Origin: Armigeres subalbatus
Taxonomy: Eukaryota > Arthropoda > Insecta > Diptera > Culicidae
Direction: 5' to 3'
Assembly: GCF_024139115.2 (NCBI RefSeq)
Contig: NC_085141.1
Location: 391,826,632-391,890,631, forward strand
Length of the DNA: 64,000 bases
Shown: positions 1-11,338 of the stretch, one piece after another
How positions within the stretch are numbered: the stretch's first letter is position 1
Layout: every line of letters starts with the position of its first letter
The notes under the pieces: generated by a model
The model's database searches: none
What the model was told of the DNA's origin: nothing
The model's input: only the letters and a program-made list of their open reading frames with translations
Made by a program: the position numbers and the translations under genes

Positions 1-1490
1 TTGCTTCACGTTTCAGGCGGGTGTACAGTTCTGCCACCTTTGCAAATGTTCGGCCGACAATGTCCATGTCATCCGCGAAGCAAATAAATTGACTGGATCT
101 GTTGAAAATCGTAGCCCGGCTGTTACACCCGGCTCTCCGCATTACACCTTCTAGCGCAATGTTGAACAACAGGCACGAAAGTCCATCACCTTGTCTTAGT
201 CCCCGGCGCGATTCGAATGAACTGGAGTGTTCGCCCGAAATCTTCACACAGTTTTGCACACCATCCACCGTTGCTTTGATCCCAAGGAAGCTGTTCTCGT
301 CCATAATTTTCCATAGCTCTACGCGGTCTATACTGTCGTATGCCGCCTTGAAATCAACGAACAGATGGTGCGTTGGGACCTGGTATTCACGGCATTTTTG
401 AAGGATTTGCCGTACAGTAAAGATCTGGTCCGTTATCGAGCGGCCGTCAACGAAGCCGGCTTGATAACTTCCCACGAACTCGTTCACTAATGGTGACAGA
501 CGACGGAAGATGATCTGGGATATCACTTTGTAGGCGGTATTAAGGATGGTGATCGCTCGAAAGTTCTCACACTCCAGCTTGTCGCCTTTCTTGTAGATGG
601 GGCATATAACCCCTTTCTTCTACTACTCCGGTAGCTGTTCAGTTTCCCAGATTCTGACTATCAATTTGTGCAGGCAAGTAGCTAGCTTTTCCGGGCCCAT
701 CTTGATGAGCTCAGCTCCGATACCATCCTTACCAGCTGCTTTATTGGTCTTTAGCTGTTGAATGGCATTCTTAACTTCCCTCAAGGTGGGGGCTGGTTGG
801 CTTCCATCGTCCGCTGAACTGACGTAGTCATCTCCTCCGCTGCCTTGACTTTCACTGCCTGTACTCTCAGCGCCATTCAAATGTTCCCCGTAGTGCTGCT
901 TGCACCTTTCGATCACCACACGTTCGCCCGTCAAGATGCTCCCGTCCTTATCGTCATTCTGCGTCGTTAATGGCTGCTTTGACTGTATTCCAGCAGTCCT
1001 CGAGAGGAGCCCCATTGAGCTCACCCTCTTCCGGCAACGCTGCCTCGAGATACTGCGCGTATGCAGTAGCGACATCAGGTTGCTTCAGTCGCTCTAGGTC
1101 GTACCGCGGCGGTCGTCGGTACCGAACATTGTTGATGACGGATAGTTTTGGGCGCAGTTTCACCATCACCAGATAGTGATCAGAGTCGATGTTAGTGCCA
1201 CGATATGTCCTGATGTCGATAATGTCGGAGAAGTGCCGTCCATCAATCAGAACGTGGTCGATTTGTGATTCTGTCTGCAATGGTGTACCGATACGGAAGG
1301 CTGCGTTGGAAGTAGGTGCTGCGAATGGCCATATTCTTGGAGGCAGCAAAATCAATTAGTCGTAGGCCGTTTTCGTTCGTTAGCCGGTGAGCGCTGAACT
1401 TTCCAATAGTCGGTCTAAACTCCTCCTCTTGGCCAACCTGAGCGTTCAAATCTCCTATGATGATTTTGACATCGTGGCACTCGGACGATG
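1..1490 (-). pseudogene. Non-LTR retrotransposon fragment (endonuclease plus reverse transcriptase)
   Basis: Read on the minus strand, 1449-960 encodes the end of an APE-type endonuclease, with the SDHYLV motif near 1175. Positions 1075-623 encode the start of a reverse transcriptase, including KAAGKDGIGAELI. The frame then continues through two adjacent TAG stops near 622-627 into the RT palm, with QAGF, a VDFKAAYDS block and the catalytic FADDMD near 85. The window edge cuts off the C-terminal part. The endonuclease frame shifts near 1243-1355 and again near 955-970, where the linker between endonuclease and RT appears to be deleted. The 5' end stops near 1490. The family resembles the RTE-like elements common in insects, but the exact clade is inferred. 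The copy is dead. A C-terminal piece of a similar element lies at 39483-40165. Confidence 0.85.
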
Positions 1491-1897
1491 ATCAGCCGCC
1501 ATGGATGATCAGCATGACATGGAGAACAGACGCTCAATAAGATTTGTACCTCCGGAGAGGAGCAAACCCCCCCTTCCCTGTCAGCATACGACCATAGTTC
1601 CCACCGGGGTTGGTTACCCGATCTTCCCTAAGGTTGCTCGTATCCCGGCCAGCACCACGGGGAGGTAGGGATAGGAGTTGCTGGCTAAGAGGCTAAGGAC
1701 CGCGAGATGGGGTCCATTTTATTCCTTCAGGTACGCGAAGTACCAATGGTACGCTTTACCCAGCATTTGCCGTGCCGTGGGTTATGTTATTGATTCGAAT
1801 TAAAAAACTATATTAAGCAATGATTTCTATAAGGAAAAACATTTACGTATCAGATGGTGTTCAAGTAAAGAGTTAGATGAGGTAGCATAAGGTGCCC
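1491..1897. other. Unassigned, repeat-like sequence
   Basis: No gene is visible here. The part from 1540 to 1790 is GC-richer than its surroundings and resembles the untranslated part of a retroelement, but nothing identifies it. Confidence 0.3.
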
Positions 1898-2021
1898 GCC
1901 AGAGTAAACGCGACGAGCGATGCGATGACGCGACTCACGTAAAAGAATAACAATCATTACCAACAGGTTGTCAAATTGCACTGTCGCGTCGCGTCGCATC
2001 GCACGTCGCGTTTACTCTGGC
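1898..2021. mobile_element. Small MITE with GCCAGAGTAAACGCGACG termini
   Basis: This 124 bp segment begins GCCAGAGTAAACGCGACG and ends with the reverse complement CGTCGCGTTTACTCTGGC. The arms continue as imperfect pairing through a GCGATGCGA stretch. There is no coding capacity, and no clear target-site duplication is seen. The 2.07 kb repeat begins 2 bp downstream. Confidence 0.75.
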
Positions 2022-2869
2022 TTCCCGGATAAAAAATTACAGTGACTTGTATGGTATAAGTCATTGAAATATTATAAATTTTATGGTACACAGTACCATC
2101 TATTGTAATTTCATTGTAATTTTTTGACGATAGAAAAAATCTTTATTGTAGGCACATTATAAGAACAATACATTAAAATGTTACTAATACATTTCTATTA
2201 TATTTGTATTGTTTTTTGTATTGTTTATCAAAATGTACAGAATGTTAAAACTATTCTATTCCATTGTTTTGAAAATCATTTTATAGATAAAAATAAACGA
2301 TTCCTCGAATATGTTTTTCATGATAAACAACAGTTAAAAAACAGTAAAGTTTCAATTGACTCTATTGTTTGAACAAAAATGTTTTTTTTCATTTTTTTTT
2401 TATATTCTGTTAACATCAATTTATGCTTTACGAGATGTTTATTATTCTTTTATATTATCGATTTTTTAATAAACTTAAAATTTTTAATTTCTTTTATTTG
2501 AGTATTTCGTAGTTTCCGTTGAGTGTGTATGCTGGCGATTTGACATGTTTTCTTCCGCACCAAAACATGAAACAAGTTTCGGAAAGAGACAGTGTTTGTA
2601 AAAGTGTTTTCTGTTGCGGTAATGTTGGAAGCCGCTGGCCAAACGGTTGAAGGGCAGATCAGGTCAGCTGACTTCTGATTCCCACTTGGACATCCGCAAC
2701 AATCATTTTCCTTGATGGTGTTCGACGTGTATTTCCGGCAGCACCGCATAGTGTCAACATCCTGAATCGCAATATATGCTCCGGTGTTAGATTCAACTTA
2801 GTTGGTAAGTTTTCTTCATTAGGAACAAATAAAATAATCCTGAACAAAATTTGATTTTTTATATTCTAG

Positions 2870-3061
2870 GTTGAGCTGGTTGGACCACGAGAAACCGCCA
2901 GAGTATGGATCACCAGAAACCGACAGTACAGTGAAATGAATTCTTGCTTCAGAGCCACCAAGCGTCGTGACGAGGAGGGCGAAGAGGGTTTGTCACTACG
3001 AATGAAAAATGCCAATCGTGTGCTCCAGGAAGAACAAGTGCAAGAGTTTCTTTTTATGTAG
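2870..3061 (+). other. Candidate terminal exon inside the 2.07 kb element
   Basis: After an acceptor-like ATATTCTAG there is an open frame of 63 codons ending in TAG. It starts VELVGPRETARVW and ends in a charged, possibly coiled stretch with RDEEGEEG and LQEEQVQEF. A donor-like GTTGGTAAGT lies 65 bp upstream. The upstream sequence cannot be joined in frame without a stop, so this may be the remains of a captured host exon. Copy 3 keeps the frame. Copy 2 has lost one T near the end. I do not recognise the protein. Confidence 0.35.
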
Positions 3062-3326
3062 AATAAGTTAATCTTAATTTATTTTGAAATGAAACCTTCG
3101 AATATTTAAGGTAAATGGTGAAAAAAAAAATTTTACTAGTTCAGTTTATTTTTTAAGAAATGTAGTGATTGTTTCCAATTACAAATTGTAATGATGTTTG
3201 GTAAGGATGGCAGTATTTTTTGCATCTAACAAAAACTGTGATTTTTTCTCTGTTAGAAAAATTAATTGTAAAACATTAAATTGTATTGTATTTCCATTGT
3301 AGTACTGGAGTGTAATTCATTCTAAA

Positions 3327-3751
3327 TGCTATCCAGTTTTCCGCGAGCAGTAATGGCTGCCAGTTTGTCTGCGGTTAGTATCTAGTTTGACGTTTGTGAG
3401 GTCAACTGCACCCACCGTTCCGAGCATTTTGATCAATGTGGTATATAGACCTGTGCAGGAGTTCATCAAATTCACTCACCCGATGGATTTTGACATTTGA
3501 GCGGGTCGTCTTATCGAACAAAAATTCATTTTGCGTTCATTATGCGACCCGCTCAAACGTCATAATTTCTTGGGGGAGTTCATTTTGCGTTAGTCTATTA
3601 GAAGGCTTGCGTTCATTTCATCAGCACCTTCTTATATGCCACATCGTTCAGAATGTTCGGAACGGTGGGTGCAGTTGACATCCACAAACGTAAAATCAGA
3701 GACTAACTCGCAGGCAAGTTGACGGCCATTACCGCTCAAAACTGGATAGTA
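3327..3751. mobile_element. Nested fold-back element with CTATCCAGTTTTCC ends
   Basis: Two inverted arms of about 110 bp (roughly 3327-3440 and 3640-3751) share CCAGTTTTCCGCGAGC at their tips and GCACCCACCGTTCCGA further in. The right arm in this copy lacks part of the tip that copies 2 and 3 retain. The centre carries a shorter inverted pair around GACCCGCTCAAA. The ends resemble those of the fold-backs at 50481-50712 and 54905-55136. Confidence 0.75.
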
Positions 3752-4092
3752 CTTGTATAGTAAAACAATAAAAAAAGTGAGGAAAAACATTTAAAACACA
3801 TTGTTTTCTATTGTTTCGTCTATAGAAATCATCCAATTGAAGAACCGTAAAATCAATTGTTTTGCTCTGAATTTTGTATGGAAAATTTTCGATTTTTTTA
3901 TTGTAAAGATACATAACAACCCCTATTTTTTATTGTAAAAGTCCCATTTACCATTCAATTTATCGTGCAAAACAATAAATTTTTATGCACTTTTATTGTA
4001 AAATTTCCATTACATTCAATTGTAATTATTATGTACTAAATGGTGCTGTAGCAATAAAATTTATTGTTTTTCAATGATATTTTTTATCCGGG

Positions 4093-4400
4093 TTCGCCCT
4101 AATAATGGACACTTCAAATTCTAGGTACAAGAAACAGACATAACACTCGTCAAATTTCCATCGTTCACTGATTTGCTGGTCAATTCAAATAATCATTAGT
4201 TGGCCAATCGATCACTCGTGGCGCGCGTATCGTTTTTGCTCGAGTTTGACGTTTGATCACTACCGCCATCTGGTTCGTGATTTGCCCAACTAACTGAAAT
4301 CAACAGATGTCGTTAGTGTTTGAACGACGGTGAATTTAATAAGTAAATGTTCAATGTGTTATGTCTGTTTGTCTGTGGTACAAGTGTTCCCACCGATAAC
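4093..4400. other. Unassigned sequence upstream of gypsy pol
   Basis: No LTR or coding sequence is recognisable. It may be a leader of the gypsy fragment that follows or unrelated flanking DNA. Confidence 0.25.
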
Positions 4401-7400
4401 GTCAAACGGAGGGAACGGAGGTAACCGAACTGAGGAAGTTATATGCGCAGTACCCTCCACAAAACTACCTACAGAAGAAGATGCCTGCGTTGTAGGGCGT
4501 GTAGCTGTTATATTTTTCATAGATTCCGGGGCTCAAGTAAATACCGTAACAAGAAAAACACTTGATAAGATTCTATCTAATAAGTCCAAATTGAACACGG
4601 TGTTTGATCTATGCTACTCCTCAGATAAAAGGTTGCGCGCATATGCATTACAAGGAGAGATCAAAGTGATAGCAACCTTTTCTGCTTCATTATACGTATC
4701 ACAGGACAGACCAGTGTATATTGAAAAATTCTACGTTGTAGAAGAATCAAGATCATTAATGAGTTTTAATACAGCCGCACGATATAGTCTACTGGACGTT
4801 GGCTTACGAGTTCCCATAGGAGCATTTACGAATATCTGGAAATGTGAACTAGCATTGGTGGATAGGGTAATGGACGCCACAGTGGAAGAATTCCCGAAAT
4901 TTACCGGTGCTGTTGCATTATAACAAAGACTTGCCTCCCGCTAGAAACGTATACACTCACATACCACCTGGGTTTAAGAGAATAGTTCAGTTAAAGCTCA
5001 ATGAACTATTGAAATCAAAAATTATCGAGCCCGTGACTGAAGAAATGGATCGATCGTTCTGCTCGTCATTACTGGTGGTACCCAAGGCCAAAGATGGTAT
5101 TCGCTTGGTGGTTAACCTGAGAGGCCCAAACAAATGCATATATCGTACGCCCTTCAAAATGCCAACTTTTGAAGCAATACTTATGGAACTGCATGGAGCT
5201 CGATGATTTTCGACCATCGACTTGAAAAATGCATTTTTTCACATAGAATTCGACGAAAAATGCCGCCAATAACCAAACTATTTTTCGGGCGAAGGTTATA
5301 GGTATAGACACAGATGTCGGCGGCTTCCATTTGGATTGTGTAATGTGCCTGACATTTTCCAGGAGGCAATGCAGGCTATCATTCTTTCTGGATGCAATGG
5401 CACAATACACTATTTGGATGATGTACTTTTTTTCGGAGAAACAATAGAAGAGCACGATGCAAACCTCAAAGAAGTGCTGAAGCGACTAGAGGACCACACA
5501 TAGTCAACGAAAGTAAATGCTTGTTGCGGCAACAGAAAGTACCTTTTCTAGGATTTCATTTGTCTGGAGATGGATGGAGTGTTGAGGAAGAGAAAATAAG
5601 GTCGATCAGGGTTTTCCGCAGACCACAGAACCAGGACGAAGTCAAGAGTTTTCTAGGCTTTATAAACTATATTGATCGCTTCATACTCCACCGAGCAGAT
5701 CGAGCTTGGCGATTGAGGGAGCTAGCACGAGCGGAAGGTTTTTACTGGTCCAAAGATTTCAAGAGTTTGAATACCTTACAACTACAGCATGGACGCAGAT
5801 CAAAACTCTAGGCTACTATAACCGGACTGACGAAACGGAACTTTATGTTGATGCTTCACCTCATGGCCTGGGTGCTGGTTTAAATAAACAAGGATTCAAA
5901 ACCTAGAGTCATTGCCTGCGCATCAAAGGCGTTATTTCCAGCAGAACAAAAGTATCCCCATACCCAGAAGGAGGCCTTAGCTATGGTATGGGGAGTGGAA
6001 AGGTTCTCTAATTATTTGCTAAACATCTCATTCAAAATCCGTTCGGATGCCAAATCTAATGAATTTATTTTCGACGGAATGCACCGAATCGGTAAAAGGG
6101 CTGTATTACGAGCCGAAACATGGAGGCATTGAGACTGCAGCAATACGAATTCACAGTAGAGAGCATCCCGGGTAACAAGAATATAGCAGACGCGCTATCT
6201 AGAATGGTAATAGAAACAAAACCAGTCGAGGCTTTCGACGACTCGTCCGATCATCACTTGCTCTTTGCATTAGATGTGGGTAGCATGGAAATCAACTGGA
6301 ATAATATTGAATTAGAAGCTGAAATCGACAAGGAGCAGATGGAAGTAAGAGAATGTATGATACTGGCCAAATGGAGCGAACACTTGCAAGCATATGAATG
6401 CCATGCCAAGCAGTTACGACTGATGGGTGCGTTAATATTTAAAAAAAATGGAGTAATTTTGCCTCAAACTTTGCGAACTAAGGCTCTTGAGTTAGCACAC
6501 CAAGGGCACATAGGAGCAGGTTCAATGAAACGGATTCTGAGAAACCACTTCTGATGGCCAGGAATGAGTGAAGAGGTTCAGAAATTAATCGACAGTTGTG
6601 AAACATGCCTGAGACTTTCAAAGAAAAGCGCACCACTTCCGCTTGTTAGTCGAGAATTACCGAATGGACCCTGGGAAATTCTCCGGATAGATTTTTTTTT
6701 CAGACAGACATTTTGGATTAGGAGAATTTCTTGTGGTAGTAGTAACCTACTCTCGATACATTCATGTAATCGAGATGAGAAAATATATAGACGCAGAAAC
6801 AACTAATACAGCTCTTACCAATATTTGAAATATGGGGTTATCCCCTGGCAATGCAAAGCGACAACGGTCCTCCGTTCCAAAGTGAGAGGTTCACTAAAAC
6901 GTGGGAAGAAAAGGGCGTTAAAATTCGCAAGTCCATCCCTCTGAGGCTCTGTCTCAATTGGATAATTAAAATGAAATTAAACTTAAAAGTGACATTTCAA
7001 TAATTATCAAATAACCCTGCTCGCAGAGCAAGATTACTTTTGACAGATATCGAATCATTTTCCATCGATGTCCTATTGGAATTGCTGGGTAGCACCAGCC
7101 ATTCTTATAACGGGGTGATTTTTTAATTTTCGAATTGTCACTTTTAAGTTTAATTCTCCAAATGAGACAGACCCTGAGTGTGCATTCCAACGGCGCTGTG
7201 GAGAGGCAGAACTGTGTAATAAAGAAGGCGCTAGCAGCGGCTCGTCTGGATAAAATAAACTGGAGAGTAGCCTTGGATCAATACGTTCACACGCACAAAA
7301 AATATGCCCCCTTTCGCGTCTTGGGGTTACCCCATTTGAACTGCTAGTGGGCTGGAAATGGCGCGGAACCTTTCCTAGCCTTTAAGAAACTAACGCCCCG

Positions 7401-7866
7401 AACCCATTGGACTGCGCAGACATTCTCGAGAAAGACGTAGTATCCAAGCAAACAGTATTCCGACAGACGTCGAAACGCAGAACTATCGGATATACAAGTA
7501 GGAGACACAGTTTCAGTAGCTTTGCAGAAAAAGCAGAAGTCGGACCCTACATTTTCAGAAGAACGCTTCGTTATAGTAGCTAGAGATGGAGCTAAGGTCG
7601 TGATTCGCAATCAACGAGGCGTGCAATACTCTCGGAATGTACAAGACGTTAAAAAAGTTTCGACATGTCTTCAGGTGTCTCCGAATACTAGCCTAGAGAA
7701 GCAAGGAGAACAAATAGATGGGAGACAGGACTATGCAGAAAGTTATTCTAGGGTTGATCTGGAAGATGACATAATTGAAGACGAGGGCATCGTCCAACGG
7801 CCAAAGAGATTAACTCGGAAACCAAACCGATTCAAAGATATGGTGTTATTCAGTATTTTTGAATAA
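4400..7866 (+). pseudogene. Degraded Ty3/gypsy pol (protease, RT, RNase H, integrase)
   Basis: The order is protease (IDSGAQVN near 4520), reverse transcriptase (about 4935-5510, with LVVPKAKDG and the catalytic YLDD at 5411), RNase H (VDASPHGLGAGL near 5850), and integrase with a zinc-binding HQGH...CETC near 6500-6610 and SNGAVERQN near 7190. The frame breaks many times. A TGA at about 5204 replaces the residue before FSTIDLKNA, frameshifts follow near 5260, 5500 and 5800, and another TGA precedes WPGM near 6552. A MITE sits in the integrase at 6945-7174. No gag and no LTRs are visible, so this is an internal fragment. The order RT, RNase H, integrase is diagnostic of Ty3/gypsy. Confidence 0.9.
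6945..7174. mobile_element. Harbinger-like MITE inserted in gypsy integrase
   Basis: Its termini are GGCTCTGTCTCA and the reverse complement TGAGACAGACCC, with further pairing inside around TTAAACTTAAAAGTGACA. TGA is present on both sides (6942-6944 and 7175-7177), a 3 bp target-site duplication. Removing the element and one TGA restores the integrase frame exactly. A 3 bp duplication with GGG/GGC ends fits the PIF/Harbinger superfamily; that assignment is inferred. Confidence 0.85.
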
Positions 7867-7887
7867 GGCAAGTTCTATAAATATTTA

Positions 7888-9256
7888 TCTAAAAAAACCC
7901 AGATTAATCCACCTAGCGGTGATAGTGCCTTTCTCGTTTCTTGTGAGTGAGTAATTTCTTCGCACTTTTGGTATGAAAAAAAAGTATTTTGGCCATAACT
8001 TCTGAGCCCATAGTCCGATCCGGCCAATTTTGGGACATGATTCTGCGTCGAATGTTGCGAGTGAATCGGCCGAGAGTTAGTGCCTAAATAGAGAAAAAGA
8101 ATTTTTCTTGTAAAAACTGAAAATAAAATAACTCCGAAGCCCATAGTCAGACTGGGCCGGTTTTCGATACGAAACAATTGGACAAGATTCCGCGTCGAAT
8201 GCAACTTGTTGCGAGCTAATCGGTTGAGGATAAATGACTAAGAAATAGAATGGTTAAGGATAAGTGCCTGAAAAATCAGTGAGATTATTTTGCGCACACA
8301 TATACACACAGACATCACTTTAATTCGTCGAGCTGAGTCGATCGGTATATAACACTATGAGTCTACGGGCCTCCTATAAAAAGTTCATTTTTGGAGCGAA
8401 CATATAGCCTTTAAGTAGGGGAAGGTGGGTAGACTTGATCCCCGGGGAGACTTGATCACCCCCTGTTTTATCGAGAACTAAAGTAGTTTTGTTCTAGCGT
8501 ATTTTTTAGTATAGATCCTCTAGACAAATGACCTTTATGTGGTGAGTTATTTTTTGTGTTGACAACCTTATTTATTATGCAGGGCGGTTTGTATGTTTTG
8601 ACCTTCCTAAAGATTTTTTTATAAGCCACGCAAAATTTGAATAACTTTTCATAACAATAACCAAATGCTTTCGTTTTTTTCACAGCACAAAGCCATAAAT
8701 GTGCTCAATGATTTGTACGGGTGGAAATGTGGAAAAATTTGGCGAAATAAATTAAAAAAATATAAATCTGTTCTCAGGCTTCTGATTTTTTGTAGATTTG
8801 ACAGATTTGATGAAGGGTTGACAGAAAACATTATTTATTGGGTAGATATCATAGAAAGAGGATTAAGTCTCCCCAAATTTAAAAATAACATGTGCTGTCG
8901 AATTCAATAACAAAAATCGTTAATGTATACGCACAGCAATTCGAAAATTGCGCGTTTTTTGAAGGAAAAATATTTTAAAAATCTGAGGGCATCTTTCTAA
9001 TTTTAACAAAGCAAGCTCTTGAAGAGGGATCAATTTCCCCCGAATATTTTAAAAGTAGACTTTTGACAGCACTTTAAAAAATCGATTATGTATCAATAAC
9101 AACAATATTTTTAGAACTGTCATACATCAGTAAAGTTAAGTACTATATTTCTTAGAGAGTCAGTGTGGAAATCGCGTATGTATATTTATTTTTAGCTGTG
9201 ATACAATCGGAATACCCAGTCTCCCCTATACTTTGTATACAAGAAAGGCAAAAAGA
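7888..9256 (+). repeat. Mosquito dispersed repeat, plus-oriented copy, split by a TA element
   Basis: It starts with AACCCAGATTAATCCACC and GCCTTTCTCG. It contains two units of about 150 bp built around GGCCATAACTTC, CCCATAGTCCGAT and TGCGTCGAATG. It then has CAATTCGTCGAGCTGAG-like and CTCCTATAAAAAGTTC blocks and ends with a GTATACAAGAAAGGC palindrome. The stretch 8418-9226 is an unrelated inserted element. No protein is encoded. Confidence 0.8.
8418..9226. mobile_element. 809 bp TA-flanked MITE with GGGGAAGGTGGGTAGACTTG end
   Basis: The left end GGGGAAGGTGGGTAGACTTG pairs imperfectly with the right end, whose reverse complement begins GGGGAGACTGGGTATTCCGA. TA lies on both sides (8416-8417 and 9227-9228). 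Internal GACTTGATCACCCC-like and AAGTCTCCCC motifs repeat the terminal theme. No transposase is present. TA duplication suggests Tc1/mariner-type mobilisation, which is an inference. Confidence 0.8.
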
Positions 9257-9590
9257 ATTTTGGTCATAACTTCTAAGCCCATAGTCTGATCGGGTCAGTT
9301 TTCAATATGAAACAATGGGACAAGATTCTCCGTCGAATGCAACTTGTTGCGAGCAAATCGGTTGAGAATAAGTGCCCAAGAAGTGAGCTAGACTCTTTAA
9401 TGTGCTTTTTTATGAAAAAAGGTATTTTGGCCATAACTTCTAAGCCCATAGTCCGATCGGGTCAGTTTTCAATTGGAAACAATGGGACAGGATTCTGCGT
9501 CGAATGCAACTTGTTGCGGGCAAATCGGTTGAGAATAAGTGCCCAAAAAGTGAACTAGACTCTTTAATGCGCTTTTTGCCTTTCTCGTAT
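9257..9590 (+). repeat. Partial tandem units of the mosquito dispersed repeat
   Basis: Two partial units of about 170 bp in plus orientation contain CATAACTTCTAAGCCCATAG and TGCAACTTGTTGCG. They end at the GCCTTTCTCGTATAC palindrome that starts the inverted copy downstream. Confidence 0.75.
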
Positions 9591-10465
9591 ACTAAGTATA
9601 CGTAAAGGCTATATGTTCGCTTCAAAAATGAACTTTTTATAAGAGGCCCGGAGACCCATAGTGTTATATACCAATCAACTCAGCTCGACGAATTGAGGTG
9701 ATGTCTGTGTGTGTGTGTGCGTGTGTGTGTGTATGTGTGTGTGTATGTGCGCACCAAAACAGCAAAAAGTTTAGCTCACTTTTTTCGCACTTACCCTCAA
9801 CCAATTTACTCGCAACAGGTTGTATTCGACGAAGTATACTGCCCCATTGTTTCCTATTGAAAATTGGTCGGATCGGACTATGGGCTTGGAAGTTATGGCC
9901 AAAATACTTTTTCTCATAAAAAAACGCGTAAAAAAGTCTAGTTCACTTTTAATGCACTTACCTTGAATGGATTCCCTCACAACAGGCTGCATTCGACGCA
10001 GTATCCTACCCCATTGTTTCCTATTAAAAATTGGACGAATCGAACAATGGGCTTGGTAGTTATGACCAAAATACTTTTTCTCATAAAAAAGCGCGTAAAA
10101 AAATCTAGCTCATTTTTAATGCATTTACCCTAAACGGATTACCTCCCAACAGGCTGCATTCGACCCAGTATCCTGCCCCATTGTTTCCTATTGAAAATTG
10201 GCCGGATCGAACAATGGGCTTGGTAGTTATGACCAAAATACTTTTTCTCAGAAAAAAGCGCGTAAAAAAATCTAGCTCACTTTTAATGCACTTACCCTGA
10301 ACCGATTTCCTCGCAACAGGTTGTATTCGACGCAGAATCTTGTCTCATTATTTCCTATTGAAAATTGGCCCGAACGGACGGTGGGCTTAGAAGTAATGCC
10401 CAAAATACTATTTTTTTACCGCACGAGAAAGGCATCATCGCCGCTAGGTGGATTAATCTGGGTTT
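9580..10465 (-). repeat. Inverted copy of the same dispersed repeat
   Basis: The blocks of the 7888-9256 copy occur here in reverse order and orientation. First come CTCGTATACTAAGTATACG and AACTTTTTATAAGAGGCC. Then follow a GT-rich microsatellite (about 9702-9752) and four units of about 165 bp carrying CAACAGG..TGCATTCGAC and CCCATTGTTTCCTATT. The copy ends GAGAAAGGCATCATCGCCGC and GTGGATTAATCTGGGTTTTT. Confidence 0.8.
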
Positions 10466-10800
10466 TTATGATTTTATTTGGCCATAACTTTTATTTGGCC
10501 ATAACTTCTAAGCCCATAGTCCGATTGGATCAATTTTCAATAGGAAACAATGGGACAGGATTCTGCGTCGAATGGATTGTTGCGAGCAAATCGGTTGAGA
10601 ATAAGTGACCCAAAAGTGAGCTAGACTTTTTGCGCACACACACATACACACACATACACACATACAGACATCACTCCAATTCGTCGAGCTGAGTCGATCG
10701 GTATATAACACTATGGGTCTCCGGGCCTCCTATAAAAAGTTCGTTTTTGGAGCGAACATATAGCCTTTACGTATACTCTGTATACGAGAAAGGCAAAAAT
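10466..10800 (+). repeat. Partial plus-oriented copy of the same dispersed repeat
   Basis: One unit (GGCCATAACTTCTAAGCCCA), a CA-rich microsatellite near 10635-10670, the GAGTCGATCGGTATATAACA block and the terminal CGTATACTCTGTATACGAG palindrome are present. Confidence 0.8.
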
Positions 10801-10989
10801 ATAAAAATATATAAGATTTTTTCTTATCTACTATTAGGAGGACTAATTGCAGCATCGGCGAACTAGACAAGAAAATGCAGCGTTGATGGAGGATGCATGC
10901 AAGCCCTGATAACAATTTTAAACAAACCGTGACTGGCGTTGGAATTATTTCAACATAACAAGAACAGAATGTTTGAAAAAAAAGAGAAC

Positions 10990-11338
10990 ATTAACAATAA
11001 ATGAAAAAAGTTCCGTTCGTTCTTCAGACGGACGGTCACACCAGTGGGTCGGCGCTTCCCCACGCAGCAGTAGGTCGGACGGGCCTTCTTCCTCCCACAG
11101 AAGCGAGCAGTGGTGCATTAGGACCACGGCTCATTCTTCGGTCGTACGAGGTGACGGACGGTCACACCAGTGGGTCGGCACTTTCCCCACGCAACAGCAG
11201 CATCAGTTCGGGTGGATTCTATCCCCGTCCTGTAATAACGAGTTAATTAAATAATTTTCCGAATTTTCCAATGGATGGTCAACAGCCTCGAGAGGTCACG
11301 CCTCTACGTCCCGGCAAGACACCATCGGAATATTACGA
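10990..11338 (+). pseudogene. Retroelement leader with repeated motif and possible gag start
   Basis: A GC-rich block carries two direct copies of GACGGTCACACCAGTGGGTC, at about 11032 and 11158. An ATG at 11271 opens a short proline-rich frame (MDGQQPREVTPLRPGKT) that could be a gag start. From about 11338 the sequence is the antisense of a gypsy RT, so the frame is cut by a junction between two inversely oriented fragments. Confidence 0.4.

Larger units (their letters stand above)
2024..4092. mobile_element. 2.07 kb TIR element, copy 1
   Basis: The element starts CCCGGATAAAAAAT and ends with its reverse complement, ATTTTTTATCCGGG in slightly varied form. It is flanked by TT on both sides. 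The ends are rich in ATTGTA motifs, which may be transposase-binding subterminal repeats. Two nearly identical copies lie at 12735-14805 and 51613-53688, and those are flanked by TA. A fold-back element of about 425 bp is nested at 3327-3751 in the same place in every copy. A possible intron (2805-2869, GTAAGT to CTAG) precedes an open exon at 2870-3061. No transposase is visible, so the element is non-autonomous. Copy 1 differs from copies 2 and 3 by small indels and by a deletion in the nested right arm. Confidence 0.9.

Noticed and set aside
2450..2847. Minus-strand Cys-rich frames in the 2.07 kb element, considered as a THAP-type zinc finger
   Set aside because: The Cys spacing does not fit a THAP domain, and the frames stop quickly. 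Splice-like signals are on the plus strand instead.
10945..11254. Overlapping open frames on both strands near 11000-11250
   Set aside because: They arise from a GC-rich retroelement leader with internal direct repeats, and none resembles a known protein.
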